Shown piece after piece: positions 24,886 through 32,986 of a stretch of 64,000 bases of DNA (positions within the stretch are counted from its first letter, which is position 1; each line of letters opens with the position of its first letter). Made by a program: the position numbers and the translations under genes. The stretch lies in NCBI RefSeq assembly GCF_049942825.1, contig NZ_CP187970.1, positions 1,426,001 through 1,490,000 of the forward strand, given 5' to 3'. Below the pieces are notes generated by a model that made no database searches, had not been told where the DNA came from, and saw only the letters and a list, made by a program, of their open reading frames with translations. The DNA comes from Paenibacillus_G sp049942825. Its GTDB lineage: Bacteria > Bacillota > Bacilli > Paenibacillales > NBRC-103111.

Positions 24886-26271
24886 ATGGAGAAAAAGATA
24901 TTGGCCGTTACGGCGTGTCCTACGGGAATCGCACATACGTATATGTCGGCGGAAGCATTGGAGCAGGCGGCAGGGACCCGCGGCATTCCGCTCAAGGTGG
25001 AAAAGCGCGGAGCGATGGGGGTCGAGGACGGCCTCACGGATGAGGAGATCCGCGAGGCGCATGCGGTCATCATTGCGGCCGACACGGACGTGCAGGAAGC
25101 CCGCTTCGCCGGTAAGAACATCGTGAAGGTGGCGGTCGCCGAAGCGATCAAGAACCCGAACGGGCTGCTCGATCAGGCGCTGGCGAAGGAAGCCAAGCAG
25201 GTGTCCGCAGGGGATGCCATCGCGCAGGTGGAGCAGGCGAAGGAAGAGCGGAGTAAGCAGCGCTCGGGTCTGTATAAGCACCTGATGACCGGCGTATCGA
25301 ACATGCTGCCGCTCGTGGTAGCCGGCGGTCTGATCATCGCGCTGTCGTTCGTCTTCGGCATCGAGGCCTTCAAGCAGGAAGGCACTCTGGCAGCCGCCCT
25401 CATGAATATCGGTGGTGGAGCGGCCTTCGCCCTCATGGTTCCGATTCTCTCGGGCTTCATCGCATTCTCGATCGCCGACCGGGTCGGCCTGGCGCCGGGT
25501 CTTGTCGGCGGCATGCTCGCTTCCCAGCTTGGCGCGGGCTTTCTTGGCGGCATCATCTCCGGCTTCCTGGCCGGCTATATCGCGCAGGGTTTGAAGCAGT
25601 ACCTCAAGCTGCCGAAGAACTTCGAAGGCCTGAAGCCGATCCTGCTCATCCCATTGCTCTCCACGCTGACCGTCGGCCTGCTCATGGTCTACGTCATCGG
25701 CAGCCCGCTGAAGGCGGTCATGGACGGCCTGACGGCTTGGCTGACGGGCATGGGCTCGACCAATGCGATTCTGCTCGGCCTCATCCTCGGCGCCATGATG
25801 GCGTTCGATATGGGCGGGCCGGTGAACAAATCCGCGTACACCTTCGCAATCGGGCTGCTCGGCAGCTCCGTATATGCGCCGATGGCTGCGGTAATGGCCG
25901 CAGGCATGACGGCTCCGCTGGGGCTGTGGCTCGCAACGATGCTGGCACCGAAGAAGTACACGAAGGAAGAGCGCGAAGCGGGCAAGGCGGCTTCCATCCT
26001 CGGGATCTCGTTCATCACGGAAGGGGCTATCCCGTTCGCCGCGGCCGATCCGCTGCGCGTCATTCCGAGCATCGTGGCCGGCTCGGCGGTTACCGGGGCT
26101 CTGTCGATGGCGTTTCATGTGACGCTGAAGGCGCCGCACGGCGGGATTTTCGTGATGGCGATCCCGCACGCGGTCGAGCATGTATTGCTCTATGCTATCG
26201 CGATAGCGGCAGGCATGGTGGTAACGGCCATTACAGTGAATCTGCTTAAATCCAACAAAACCACAGCCTAA
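24886..26271 (+). CDS. PTS fructose transporter subunit IIBC
   Basis: This 461-aa membrane protein has an N-terminal IIB domain (residues 3-100) with the phosphorylated Cys11 in TACPTGIAHTY, then a IIC domain of about nine hydrophobic segments (GGLIIALSFVFGIE, MMAFDMGGPVNKSAY). It imports fructose while phosphorylating it to fructose 1-phosphate, the substrate of FruK. The ATG at 24886 has GGAGG upstream. Unlike the single FruA (IIABC) of Bacillus subtilis, IIA is a separate downstream gene here. Confidence 0.93.
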   Translation: MEKKILAVTACPTGIAHTYMSAEALEQAAGTRGIPLKVEKRGAMGVEDGLTDEEIREAHAVIIAADTDVQEARFAGKNIVKVAVAEAIKNPNGLLDQALAKEAKQVSAGDAIAQVEQAKEERSKQRSGLYKHLMTGVSNMLPLVVAGGLIIALSFVFGIEAFKQEGTLAAALMNIGGGAAFALMVPILSGFIAFSIADRVGLAPGLVGGMLASQLGAGFLGGIISGFLAGYIAQGLKQYLKLPKNFEGLKPILLIPLLSTLTVGLLMVYVIGSPLKAVMDGLTAWLTGMGSTNAILLGLILGAMMAFDMGGPVNKSAYTFAIGLLGSSVYAPMAAVMAAGMTAPLGLWLATMLAPKKYTKEEREAGKAASILGISFITEGAIPFAAADPLRVIPSIVAGSAVTGALSMAFHVTLKAPHGGIFVMAIPHAVEHVLLYAIAIAAGMVVTAITVNLLKSNKTTA

Positions 26272-26295
26272 GGGCTGCGTAAGGAGAGAATAGAG

Positions 26296-26745
26296 ATGAA
26301 CATTGCAAGCATTCTGCGTACCGAAACGATTGAACTGAACATGACGGCAGCGACGAAGGAAGAAGCGATTGCCAAGATGGCCGCCCTGGTCGGAAACGCC
26401 GGCTTCCTCAGCGACCAGGACCAGTATGTGAAGGACGTGCTCCTCCGTGAGAGCAGCTCGTCGACAGGCATCGGCTTCGGCGTAGCGATCCCACACGGCA
26501 AGTCGTCCGGCGTGAAGTCGGCGGCCCTGGCCTTCGCGAAGTTCGCGGAGCCGGTCGAGTGGGAGTCGATGGACGGCCAGCCGGTGACGATGGCTTTCCT
26601 GATCGGCGTACCGGTCGAGCAGGCGGGGCAGGAGCACCTCAAGATTCTGACTACGCTGGCGCGCAAGCTCATCCATGAGTCGTTCCGCCAAACGCTGGCG
26701 GATGCCGCTTCGGCGGAAGATGTGCTGAAGGCGCTGGATTTTTAA
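26296..26745 (+). CDS. PTS fructose transporter subunit IIA
   Basis: This 149-aa protein is a fructose/mannitol-type IIA domain. The phosphorylated His67 sits in FGVAIPHGKSSG. It accepts phosphate from HPr and passes it to the IIB Cys of the preceding gene. It lies 24 bases after the IIBC gene with a GGAG ribosome binding site and closes the operon. A terminator follows at 26792. Confidence 0.93.
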   Translation: MNIASILRTETIELNMTAATKEEAIAKMAALVGNAGFLSDQDQYVKDVLLRESSSSTGIGFGVAIPHGKSSGVKSAALAFAKFAEPVEWESMDGQPVTMAFLIGVPVEQAGQEHLKILTTLARKLIHESFRQTLADAASAEDVLKALDF

Positions 26746-26791
26746 TCAAAGAAGCTGCGACGCTTCAACATAGGTTGGTTGTACGGTAAAA

Positions 26792-26822
26792 GGGACTGCA
26801 GCGGAGGCTGCGGTTCTTTTTT
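26792..26822 (+). terminator. Terminator of the fructose operon
   Basis: GCAGC pairs with GCTGC, with imperfect flanking pairs, and is followed by TTCTTTTTT. Confidence 0.65.
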
Positions 26823-26970
26823 ATTGCTGTTTGTGCTGTGTCTCAGGTGGACTCCTGAATACTCTCTCACACAAAAGGATGCTTGTATCGGTAATATACA
26901 GAAGCGGAGGTCTATGGCGCTCCGATCCTGGCGGTCCCGGGCTGTCTTCGGGTCTTAGACAACCGGTATG

Positions 26971-27148
26971 CGATACAAAACATCATATAAATGTCTAAGT
27001 CCTTGTCTCCCCCGGGTTATCTGATGTTTTGTATCGTTTGTTCCGCATTGCCTGGTTTTTTTGGCTCACTTTTCAGTGTATATGATGTTTTTCATCGGAT
27101 AACCCCCGTAACTATGCTGCTTTTGAAATGATCTGATGCAAAACATCA
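26971..27148. repeat. Four 15-bp near-palindromes, TGATG-N5-CATCA
   Basis: Related units occur at 26971-26985, 27022-27036, 27083-27097 and 27134-27148; the last is a perfect TGATG-CAAAA-CATCA. The first two units form a perfect 15-bp inverted repeat, and the middle two are enclosed in a matching GGGTTATC and GATAACCC pair. The gap between fruA-type genes and the 27155 gene is otherwise empty. Confidence 0.75.
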
Positions 27149-27154
27149 CAAACA

Positions 27155-27688
27155 CTACTTCAGCTCGTCCGAATCCAATCGGATCATGGATACCGTATCG
27201 CCGTCGAGCCAAAATTCAAGGGTGGAGTGGTTCAATTTATCGATATATCCGATGATTTCGGCGCCCTGTTCAGAACGGCGATAGTAATGGTCGCCATAAA
27301 CGGCCAGGGCCTTGGCAGCAGGATCTCCTATTCCAATGCCCTTGGAGGTCTGAAGCGCCGCCTTCGAACCGGAAGGAAGGATAATGCGTACGACACGGGG
27401 CGTACCGGGTTCAGCAGCAACCGTCGTGCCGTCAGCATACCGGTAATAATCCAGGACGCTGTTGTTAGTATCAGGCACCGGCGGCGGATCTATGGCATCG
27501 ATACGCTGGCCGAGCTGGAAGCCGCCGAGCGTTTCTTCCGTCAGGGAAGTACTGGCGGTGAGCACATAATGGGCTTCGCGCGGTCCCAGCAGGAGATAGA
27601 GCCGGCTGGCCCCATACAGTACAATGACCAGAAAAAGCGCCGCGAAGAGAGTAAAGGAGCGTTTGCTGCATTTAAACCTAACCGTCAT
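27155..27688 (-). CDS. Hypothetical protein with one membrane anchor
   Basis: This 177-aa protein has a basic head, a hydrophobic segment (FTLFAALFLVIVLYGASRLYL, cut to FTLFAALFLVIVLYGASRL, residues 12-30) and an extracytoplasmic domain with LGGFQLGQRID and YYRYADGTTV, where a G-x-x-L-G-x-x-I pattern resembles repeats seen in small secreted Bacillus proteins. Start at ATG 27688 with AGGAG ten bases upstream; an ATG at 27715 is an alternative. Not assigned to a family. Confidence 0.65.
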   Translation of the reverse strand: MTVRFKCSKRSFTLFAALFLVIVLYGASRLYLLLGPREAHYVLTASTSLTEETLGGFQLGQRIDAIDPPPVPDTNNSVLDYYRYADGTTVAAEPGTPRVVRIILPSGSKAALQTSKGIGIGDPAAKALAVYGDHYYRRSEQGAEIIGYIDKLNHSTLEFWLDGDTVSMIRLDSDELK

Positions 27689-27855
27689 TTTCTCAACGCT
27701 CCTGTCTAATAGCATGATAAGTAACGGACGCCGCGATTTGCTCCAAGGTTGCAGTTCAGCCTATTCAAAGCCAGGGCCCTGTCATTTCGGCCGCATGGGG
27801 AACCCTGCGCATAACAAAGGGACGCTCCGTTGGGGAGCGCCCCTATTCCCTTATT

Positions 27856-28021
27856 CTTTTTGATAGCGACCTTTGTGCGAAGCACAATGTAGCGCAAAAA
27901 GGAGTTACGTGTTCCCCTGCCAGCGAGGATCTATCTTTTTGATAGCGACCTTTGTGCGAAGCACAACGGAGCGCAAAAAGATAGACCCGAGCGTCCGAGC
28001 GCAAAAAGATAGACCCGAGCG
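27856..28021. repeat. 46-bp hairpin repeat twice, then 24-bp repeat twice
   Basis: A 46-bp sequence occurs at 27856-27901 and 27935-27980 with two to three differences. It can fold twice over: CTTTTTG with CAAAAAG outside, TTGTGC with GCACAA inside. A 24-bp sequence containing AAAGATAGACCCGAGCG occurs at 27970-27993 and 27998-28021. The copies overlap, so the region has grown by repeated duplication. It lies downstream of the esterase gene. Confidence 0.8.
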
Positions 28022-28031
28022 CCAAGCGCCC

Positions 28032-29696
28032 CTACTTAATAAAAGCAGCAATCCCCAGCTGCAGATCACGGATCCCCTCGGTGACGAGCCGGGCGATCTC
28101 AACGGCACCGGCTTCCTGGAAGTGCGTGTTGTCCTGCACGTCGTTCGGGAAGTTCGGGTACACTCCCGGCTCGAGCCACAGGAAGAGAGCCTTGGTTTCC
28201 TCAATGCCTACCGTGTTGTAAAAAGCGATGCTGCGTGAGTTGAGGTCCAGCAGCTGCACGTTCTGCTCTTCAGCTACCTGCTTCATGGCAGCGTAGTAGT
28301 CCGGGAAGTCGTTCTTAAACAGGCCGTTCGCATCCCAGCTGCGGCGGCCAACCGGCGTCACGAGAACCGGAGTCGCTCCCCGCTGCTTGGCGCCGTCCAG
28401 GTACATCTTGAGGTACTCCTTGTAGGTCGTGTAAGGTGCGGCGTAGCGTTCCGGATTGGAGGACGCGTCATTGTGGCCGAACTGGACGAACAGGTAGTCA
28501 CCGGGCCGGATCTCGTTCAGAATCGTATCGAGGCGGCCGTCGTTCACGAAGCTGCGGGAGCTGCGGCCGCCGATCGCTTTGTTGGCGAAGATGACGTCGT
28601 CCGTGAAGTATTCACCGATCTTCTGGCCCCATCCGGCCTGCGGATAGTAGCGGGAGCTGTACGTTTGAACGGTCGAATCGCCGGCCAGGTAAGCCGTCGG
28701 CTTGTCCCCCTTCACGCGGTTGGGCCGCTTCTTGACGACAAGGGAGTTCAGGCGCGGCACGGCGCCGAGCACTTCGATGCTGAGCTGGCCGTCAATCACG
28801 GCGACGTTGAAGTTCGCCGTGCTGAATTCGCCAGCGGCGGCCGCCAGCGCCCGGGCTCTATAGATTCCCTCGGCCTTGATGTCCACGAGGTTGGCTTCCG
28901 TCTGGTCGCCGGAAATCAGGCTGACCTCGTAGTCCCCGTTCGGCAGATCAAGCAGGAACGCGGCTCCATCCGCTCCGAGGTAGTCGCCGCGGAGGGCATC
29001 CGGTGCGCCGCGGTCCGCCCCGTAGGTCACCTTGGTGACATCGGAGAAGCCGTAGCCCACCGCACCACTGTAGGCGCTTGTCTGTCTGACCGGCGTGTAG
29101 CCCTGCTCCACGGCACCCGGTCCGAAATCGAACTTGTACACGCGGGAAATCTCGATCGCATTGATCCGCCGCTCCGTTCCGCCGAACTCGAGATCGAGCC
29201 TGCGGTCGGTGACCGGAACGGTAAGCGTCTTCTGGTCGTACTGGCCGGCCGGGGCAGTGAAGTCGGCCTTGACGGTACCTTCGGCAGTCACGGAAGTGGA
29301 TGAAGCCTCGGCGCTGTCGCCCGAGAGGATCGTCACCTGGTACTCGCCGTTCGGCACGTCGGCACGCAGCGGGCTCTTCGGCGCGCAGAAGTCGCCGCGG
29401 AGCGCATCCGGTGTGCCCCGGTCAGCGCCGGTGACGAGCTTCGGGTTCAGGAAGCCGAAGCCGGACGAGGACTTGTAGAGTGTGGAGGGCTGGAGCCGGG
29501 TATAGCCCGGAGCGGCTGTCCCTGGTCCGCAGTCGAGCAGCAGCAGGCTTCTTTTGGCTGCTGTGCCTGCAGCATCGGCGGAATCGGCCGCCTGGACGGA
29601 CGGGAGTCCGGCCGGCAGGCTGCCGGCACCGAGCGCGGCGCTGAGCAGGACGGCGGAGACGGTCTTGAAGATGTTTTGACTCATGAACTTGTACAT
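28032..29696 (-). CDS. Secreted rhamnogalacturonan acetylesterase-like protein
   Basis: This 554-aa secreted enzyme has a signal peptide (cleavage near AVQA-ADS, residue 36), two tandem malectin-like modules (each with FDFGPG or LLLDCGPG, YTPV or YTRL, then GYGF or GFGF), and a C-terminal SGNH/GDSL hydrolase domain. The catalytic residues are the Ser in AGDST, with Gly/Asn in GHND and Asp-x-x-His in QDNTHFQ. The closest described group is YesT/RhgT-type rhamnogalacturonan acetylesterases. A cre-like site lies upstream (29845). The open frame extends upstream to 30293 but without signal features. Confidence 0.85.
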   Translation of the reverse strand: MYKFMSQNIFKTVSAVLLSAALGAGSLPAGLPSVQAADSADAAGTAAKRSLLLLDCGPGTAAPGYTRLQPSTLYKSSSGFGFLNPKLVTGADRGTPDALRGDFCAPKSPLRADVPNGEYQVTILSGDSAEASSTSVTAEGTVKADFTAPAGQYDQKTLTVPVTDRRLDLEFGGTERRINAIEISRVYKFDFGPGAVEQGYTPVRQTSAYSGAVGYGFSDVTKVTYGADRGAPDALRGDYLGADGAAFLLDLPNGDYEVSLISGDQTEANLVDIKAEGIYRARALAAAAGEFSTANFNVAVIDGQLSIEVLGAVPRLNSLVVKKRPNRVKGDKPTAYLAGDSTVQTYSSRYYPQAGWGQKIGEYFTDDVIFANKAIGGRSSRSFVNDGRLDTILNEIRPGDYLFVQFGHNDASSNPERYAAPYTTYKEYLKMYLDGAKQRGATPVLVTPVGRRSWDANGLFKNDFPDYYAAMKQVAEEQNVQLLDLNSRSIAFYNTVGIEETKALFLWLEPGVYPNFPNDVQDNTHFQEAGAVEIARLVTEGIRDLQLGIAAFIK

Positions 29697-30126
29697 GGAG
29701 GGGCACCTCTTTCTTCTATGGATTAGGCAAGGGTTAGAGCATGGCCCGAAGGGCCGGCTTGGTTCGGTACGGTTCATTGGGGCGGATATCAACAGGCTCC
29801 TTTGCTTGAATAGAGTAAAAAGATGAAGGCAGCTTGTTCTCATGATGTAAGCGCATGCAAGAGGATGGTGAGCATTCCCTCCTTTTCGGTAATCTGTGGC
29901 TAGGGTTGTCCCATGGAATCTACTGTAATGGAAATCCGCTTCGAGGTAAGTACAAAAATCAGTGTTTTTTCTCCAAAATTCAGGGAATATGTGGATTAGA
30001 TAGTGTGAAATTGTAAGTGGACTAAAGTCAACCGCTAGGAATCGAGAGGGGCGGGGTCGATTTGACGGCATGGGAGCCTTGGGATAGAGTAGGGGGGAAT
30101 ACGGGAGAATGAACGAGGTGAGAGGA
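29697..30126. other. Divergent regulatory region of esterase and aldehyde dehydrogenase
   Basis: No gene is evident. The esterase has AGAGGTG as ribosome binding site on the minus strand. ATGTAAGCGCATGCA at 29845-29859 fits the cre consensus WTGNAANCGNWWNCA at all defined positions, so CcpA control of the esterase is plausible. Confidence 0.55.
29845..29859. promoter_or_regulatory. Candidate cre site upstream of the esterase
   Basis: ATGTAAGCGCATGCA matches WTGNAANCGNWWNCA at every defined position, 149 bases upstream of the esterase start. CcpA commonly represses such polysaccharide-degrading genes. Confidence 0.45.
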
Positions 30127-31503
30127 ATGGACTCGGAGCGGATCCGATCCGTGATCATACAACAGAAAGACCATTTTAACCGGGGCTTAACCCGTTCTCT
30201 TGCCGTCCGGCAGGCCCATCTGGACGCGCTTCGCGGGGCGGTGAAGAGATATGAGGCCGACATCATCGCCGCTCTGAGGGCGGACCTCGGCAAGTCGGAG
30301 CTCGAGGCTTATTCGACGGAGATCGGCTTCCTGCTCGAAGAGATCCGTTTCGTAAGCAAGCGTATGAAGGGCTGGGCAAAGCCAAGGAAGGTAAAGACCG
30401 CTCTGACGCACGTCGGCTCCCGCGGCGTCATCGTTCCCGAGCCTTACGGCACGGCTCTTATCATCGCGCCCTGGAACTATCCGTTCCAGCTGGCGCTCTC
30501 GCCGCTCGTCGGTGCGATAGCCGCAGGCAATACGGCCGTGCTGAAGCCCTCCGAGCTGACGCCTGCCGTCTCGTCGCTGCTCGCCCGCCTCGTCGCGGAT
30601 ACCTTCGCTCCCGAGGTGGTCGCGGTCATCGAAGGCGGCGTCGAGGAGACGACGGAGCTGCTGCGGCAGCCCTTCGATTACATCTTCTTCACCGGCAGCG
30701 TTCCGGTCGGCAGGATCGTCATGGAGGCGGCTGCGAAGCGGCTGATTCCCGTGACGCTGGAGCTCGGGGGCAAAAGCCCATGCATCGTCCACCGCGATGC
30801 GAAGCTGGAGCTGGCCGCCAAACGGGTGGCTTTCGGCAAATTCGCCAACAGCGGCCAGACCTGCATCGCACCGGACTATCTGCTCGTCCATGAGGAGGTC
30901 AAGGACGAATTCCTCCGTCACCTGCGGGGGGCCGTGGAGGAGTTCTACGGCAGAGAGCCGCTGCGAAGTCCCGATTACGGCCGGATCGTATCCCGCCGGC
31001 ATTATGACCGGCTGGTGCGCTTCCTCGGCGACGGGCGGGCGGTCTTTGGCGGACAGTCGGACGACGAGGCGCTGCGCATCGCTCCGACGGTGCTGGACGG
31101 CGTCAGCCCGGAAGCGCCGGTGATGCAGGAGGAGATTTTCGGCCCGATCCTGCCGGTGCTGACTTACCGCGAGATCGGGGAGACGATTGCGGCGGTGAAC
31201 GCGAGGCCGAAGCCGCTGGCCCTGTACCTTTTTACGGAGGATGCCGGCGTGCAGCGCGAGGTGGTGGAGAAGGTTCCGTTCGGCGGAGGTTGCATCAACG
31301 ATACGCTGATGCACATCGCGACGCCTCATCTGCCCTTCGGCGGTGTGGGGGAGAGCGGGATGGGCAGCTATCACGGCGAGAGCAGCTTCAAGGCGTTCTC
31401 CCATTTCAAAAGCGTGCTGAAGCAGACGACTCTATTCGATATCGCCTTCCGGTACCCTTCGGCCAAGAGCGGCTTGAAGCTTATGCGAAGATTCATGAAA
31501 TAA
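30127..31503 (+). CDS. Aldehyde dehydrogenase, class 3 type (YwdH-like)
   Basis: This 458-aa enzyme oxidises aldehydes to acids with NAD(P). The class-3 layout is clear: APWNYPF near residue 114, FFTGSVPVG near residue 187, catalytic Glu212 in LELGGKSP, catalytic Cys246 in NSGQTCIAPDY, and GGCINDT near the end. The usual C-terminal extension of fatty-aldehyde types is short here. The ATG at 30127 has GAGGTG six bases upstream and is preferred over 30109. Divergent from the esterase gene. A terminator follows at 31542. Confidence 0.92.
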   Translation: MDSERIRSVIIQQKDHFNRGLTRSLAVRQAHLDALRGAVKRYEADIIAALRADLGKSELEAYSTEIGFLLEEIRFVSKRMKGWAKPRKVKTALTHVGSRGVIVPEPYGTALIIAPWNYPFQLALSPLVGAIAAGNTAVLKPSELTPAVSSLLARLVADTFAPEVVAVIEGGVEETTELLRQPFDYIFFTGSVPVGRIVMEAAAKRLIPVTLELGGKSPCIVHRDAKLELAAKRVAFGKFANSGQTCIAPDYLLVHEEVKDEFLRHLRGAVEEFYGREPLRSPDYGRIVSRRHYDRLVRFLGDGRAVFGGQSDDEALRIAPTVLDGVSPEAPVMQEEIFGPILPVLTYREIGETIAAVNARPKPLALYLFTEDAGVQREVVEKVPFGGGCINDTLMHIATPHLPFGGVGESGMGSYHGESSFKAFSHFKSVLKQTTLFDIAFRYPSAKSGLKLMRRFMK

Positions 31504-31541
31504 GCCTCTTCAAGATAGCGCACACTTGCCCTATCAAGCGA

Positions 31542-31580
31542 AAAGTCTGCCCGGCCTAAGCGGCTTGGCAGACTTTTTTT
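31542..31580 (+). terminator. Rho-independent terminator
   Basis: AAGTCTGCC pairs with GGCAGACTT and is followed by seven T residues. Confidence 0.85.
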
Positions 31581-31632
31581 GAAAGAACAGAAAGGATACC
31601 CGGCATTCGCTCGGTGCCGGTGAACACGATCC

Positions 31633-32298
31633 CTACACTTTGACGCCGCTCTGCCGCGCCAGGATGATCGCATTGAGCCAGGTCAGCTCCGTCAGGGTAA
31701 GCTGCTTGCTGTATGCCTTCCGGGCCCAGGCCGGGTCGGTGATGACCCCTTGGTCAAGCAGTCCCTGCAGGGCATCCCCCAGCTGCTTCCACTGCCAATC
31801 GTGCTGCAGTCTCATCGGTATCCATCCCCCTTCCTCCGCTGCCTGCAGATCCCACTCCTGCAGCTTGTATTTGTCGATAATCGAAATAAGCTTGTTCGCA
31901 TAGTCCGGGTCCGTAGCGTACCCTGCGCTCTGCAGTGCTCTCGCCGTTCCCTTATAATCGAGTGCCCGCGAACGGGTGAATACGCCGGCCCTGGTATAGA
32001 TGGGGTTCTCGAGCAGAAATTCGCTGTGATCCCGGATGCTCTCCGCCCAGGTGCCGTAGACGCGGAAGCTGTCGACGATCTGTCTCCATTCCCCGTCAAT
32101 ATACTCGCTGGTCGTCTGGTTGGCGCTGTTCGCGGAGCCCTTGGCCTTGATCCCGAACAAGTTGTTGCCTTCCGCGTAGGCGCCGTAGCCGCTCTCCAGT
32201 GCAGCTTGGGCCAATGTGACCGAGGCCAAGATGCCATGCTCGATCTGTTCGGCCGCCGCGGCCGGACCAAGCAGGTCGAAGAACTCCTGAGGCTTCAT
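31633..32298 (-). CDS. N-acetylglucosaminidase-domain (GH73) cell wall hydrolase
   Basis: This 221-aa protein has a mannosyl-glycoprotein endo-beta-N-acetylglucosaminidase-type (GH73) domain in residues 1-150: AQAALESGYG with the catalytic-region Glu, NNLFGIKAKG, and YGTWAESIRDHSEFLL. The C-terminal part (residues 150-221) is a helical tail resembling those of phage or prophage-like endolysins and autolysins (TLTELTWLNAIILARQ). No signal peptide is visible. Start at ATG 32298 with AGGGGGTG six bases upstream. Confidence 0.88.
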   Translation of the reverse strand: MKPQEFFDLLGPAAAAEQIEHGILASVTLAQAALESGYGAYAEGNNLFGIKAKGSANSANQTTSEYIDGEWRQIVDSFRVYGTWAESIRDHSEFLLENPIYTRAGVFTRSRALDYKGTARALQSAGYATDPDYANKLISIIDKYKLQEWDLQAAEEGGWIPMRLQHDWQWKQLGDALQGLLDQGVITDPAWARKAYSKQLTLTELTWLNAIILARQSGVKV

Positions 32299-32435
32299 TC
32301 TCATCACCCCCTGTGATGTGCAGTTCTGCAGCCTTACGCTATCAGGATATGCAGGGACCGTCCCATGGGAACCAATGCGAATGCACCGGACAGGCAGCTG
32401 TACAGGAGATGCATCCCGCGATTCCACCGATAATC

Positions 32436-32475
32436 ATTAGATCAGATCGCATCTAATTAGATCAGATCGCATCTA
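32436..32475. repeat. Exact tandem 20-bp repeat, two copies
   Basis: ATTAGATCAGATCGCATCTA occurs at 32436-32455 and again, abutting, at 32456-32475. Each copy has TAGAT and ATCTA as inverted ends. It lies just upstream of the glucosaminidase gene, on its promoter side. Confidence 0.85.
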
Positions 32476-32542
32476 TTCCGCCCCATGGCCGCCGGGAGTA
32501 TTGCTGGGGAGCATAGAAAAGCATAGAATGCAGGGGAGCTCA

Positions 32543-32737
32543 TCACTGCACTTGGGAGACAGACCTGTTCATAAGGAGAGTCGGGGGACCGAAGGACAGC
32601 TGAAGGTTTGCCGGCTCCGACGCGTGCTCCGTAAGGTCGTTCACGTCCCCCAGAAAGTATACCCCATCGTTACGCGCGGCGAGCTTGATTGCCGGAGGGG
32701 AGGGATGCATGCTTTCCGTTTCGATTCCGTCCAACAC
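32543..32737 (-). CDS. Doubtful short ORF, 64 aa
   Basis: The frame starts at a GTG and ends VSQVQ. GC-rich third positions and segments such as DGVYFLGDV look coding, but there is no strong ribosome binding site, and another long frame overlaps on the plus strand (32501-32752). No family is recognised. Confidence 0.25.
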   Translation of the reverse strand: MLDGIETESMHPSPPAIKLAARNDGVYFLGDVNDLTEHASEPANLQLSFGPPTLLMNRSVSQVQ

Positions 32738-32986
32738 GGATATACCCGGTGAAAGATAGCTCCCAAACGGCCCTGCCTGTCCGGTCGGATGCTTCTTTTT
32801 TGTCGAAGTTTGACGGGGATAATCATTGTCTCAGATTGAGAGGCAAAGCCGCACCCCAAGCGGGGGCTGAGGCAAGATATAATCCAGAGATTATGGATGT
32901 AATCCGGCAAAGGGTTTACTATAAGAGGCAGAGAGACGCAAGGCTCAATGCTCAGACAGGAAGCTCATAGGGGAGGAAGAAAGAGA

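Larger units (their letters stand above)
32299..32986. other. Long intergenic region upstream of the second lipoprotein
   Basis: Apart from a doubtful short frame at 32543-32737 and the tandem 20-bp repeat, no gene is evident. TATAAT near 32877-32882 may serve the lipoprotein gene. A GGCAAAGCC-rich, hairpin-prone stretch at about 32835-32875 was considered as a riboswitch but matches no class I know. Confidence 0.5.

Noticed and set aside
24646..26691. A 681-codon open frame on the minus strand over the fructose operon
   Set aside because: Same reason: a shadow of real fru genes with Arg/His/Gln-rich, unmotivated sequence.
32820..32890. Hairpin-rich stretch upstream of the second lipoprotein, considered as a riboswitch
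   Set aside because: It matches no riboswitch class that I can verify by eye, and the downstream gene gives no clear ligand.
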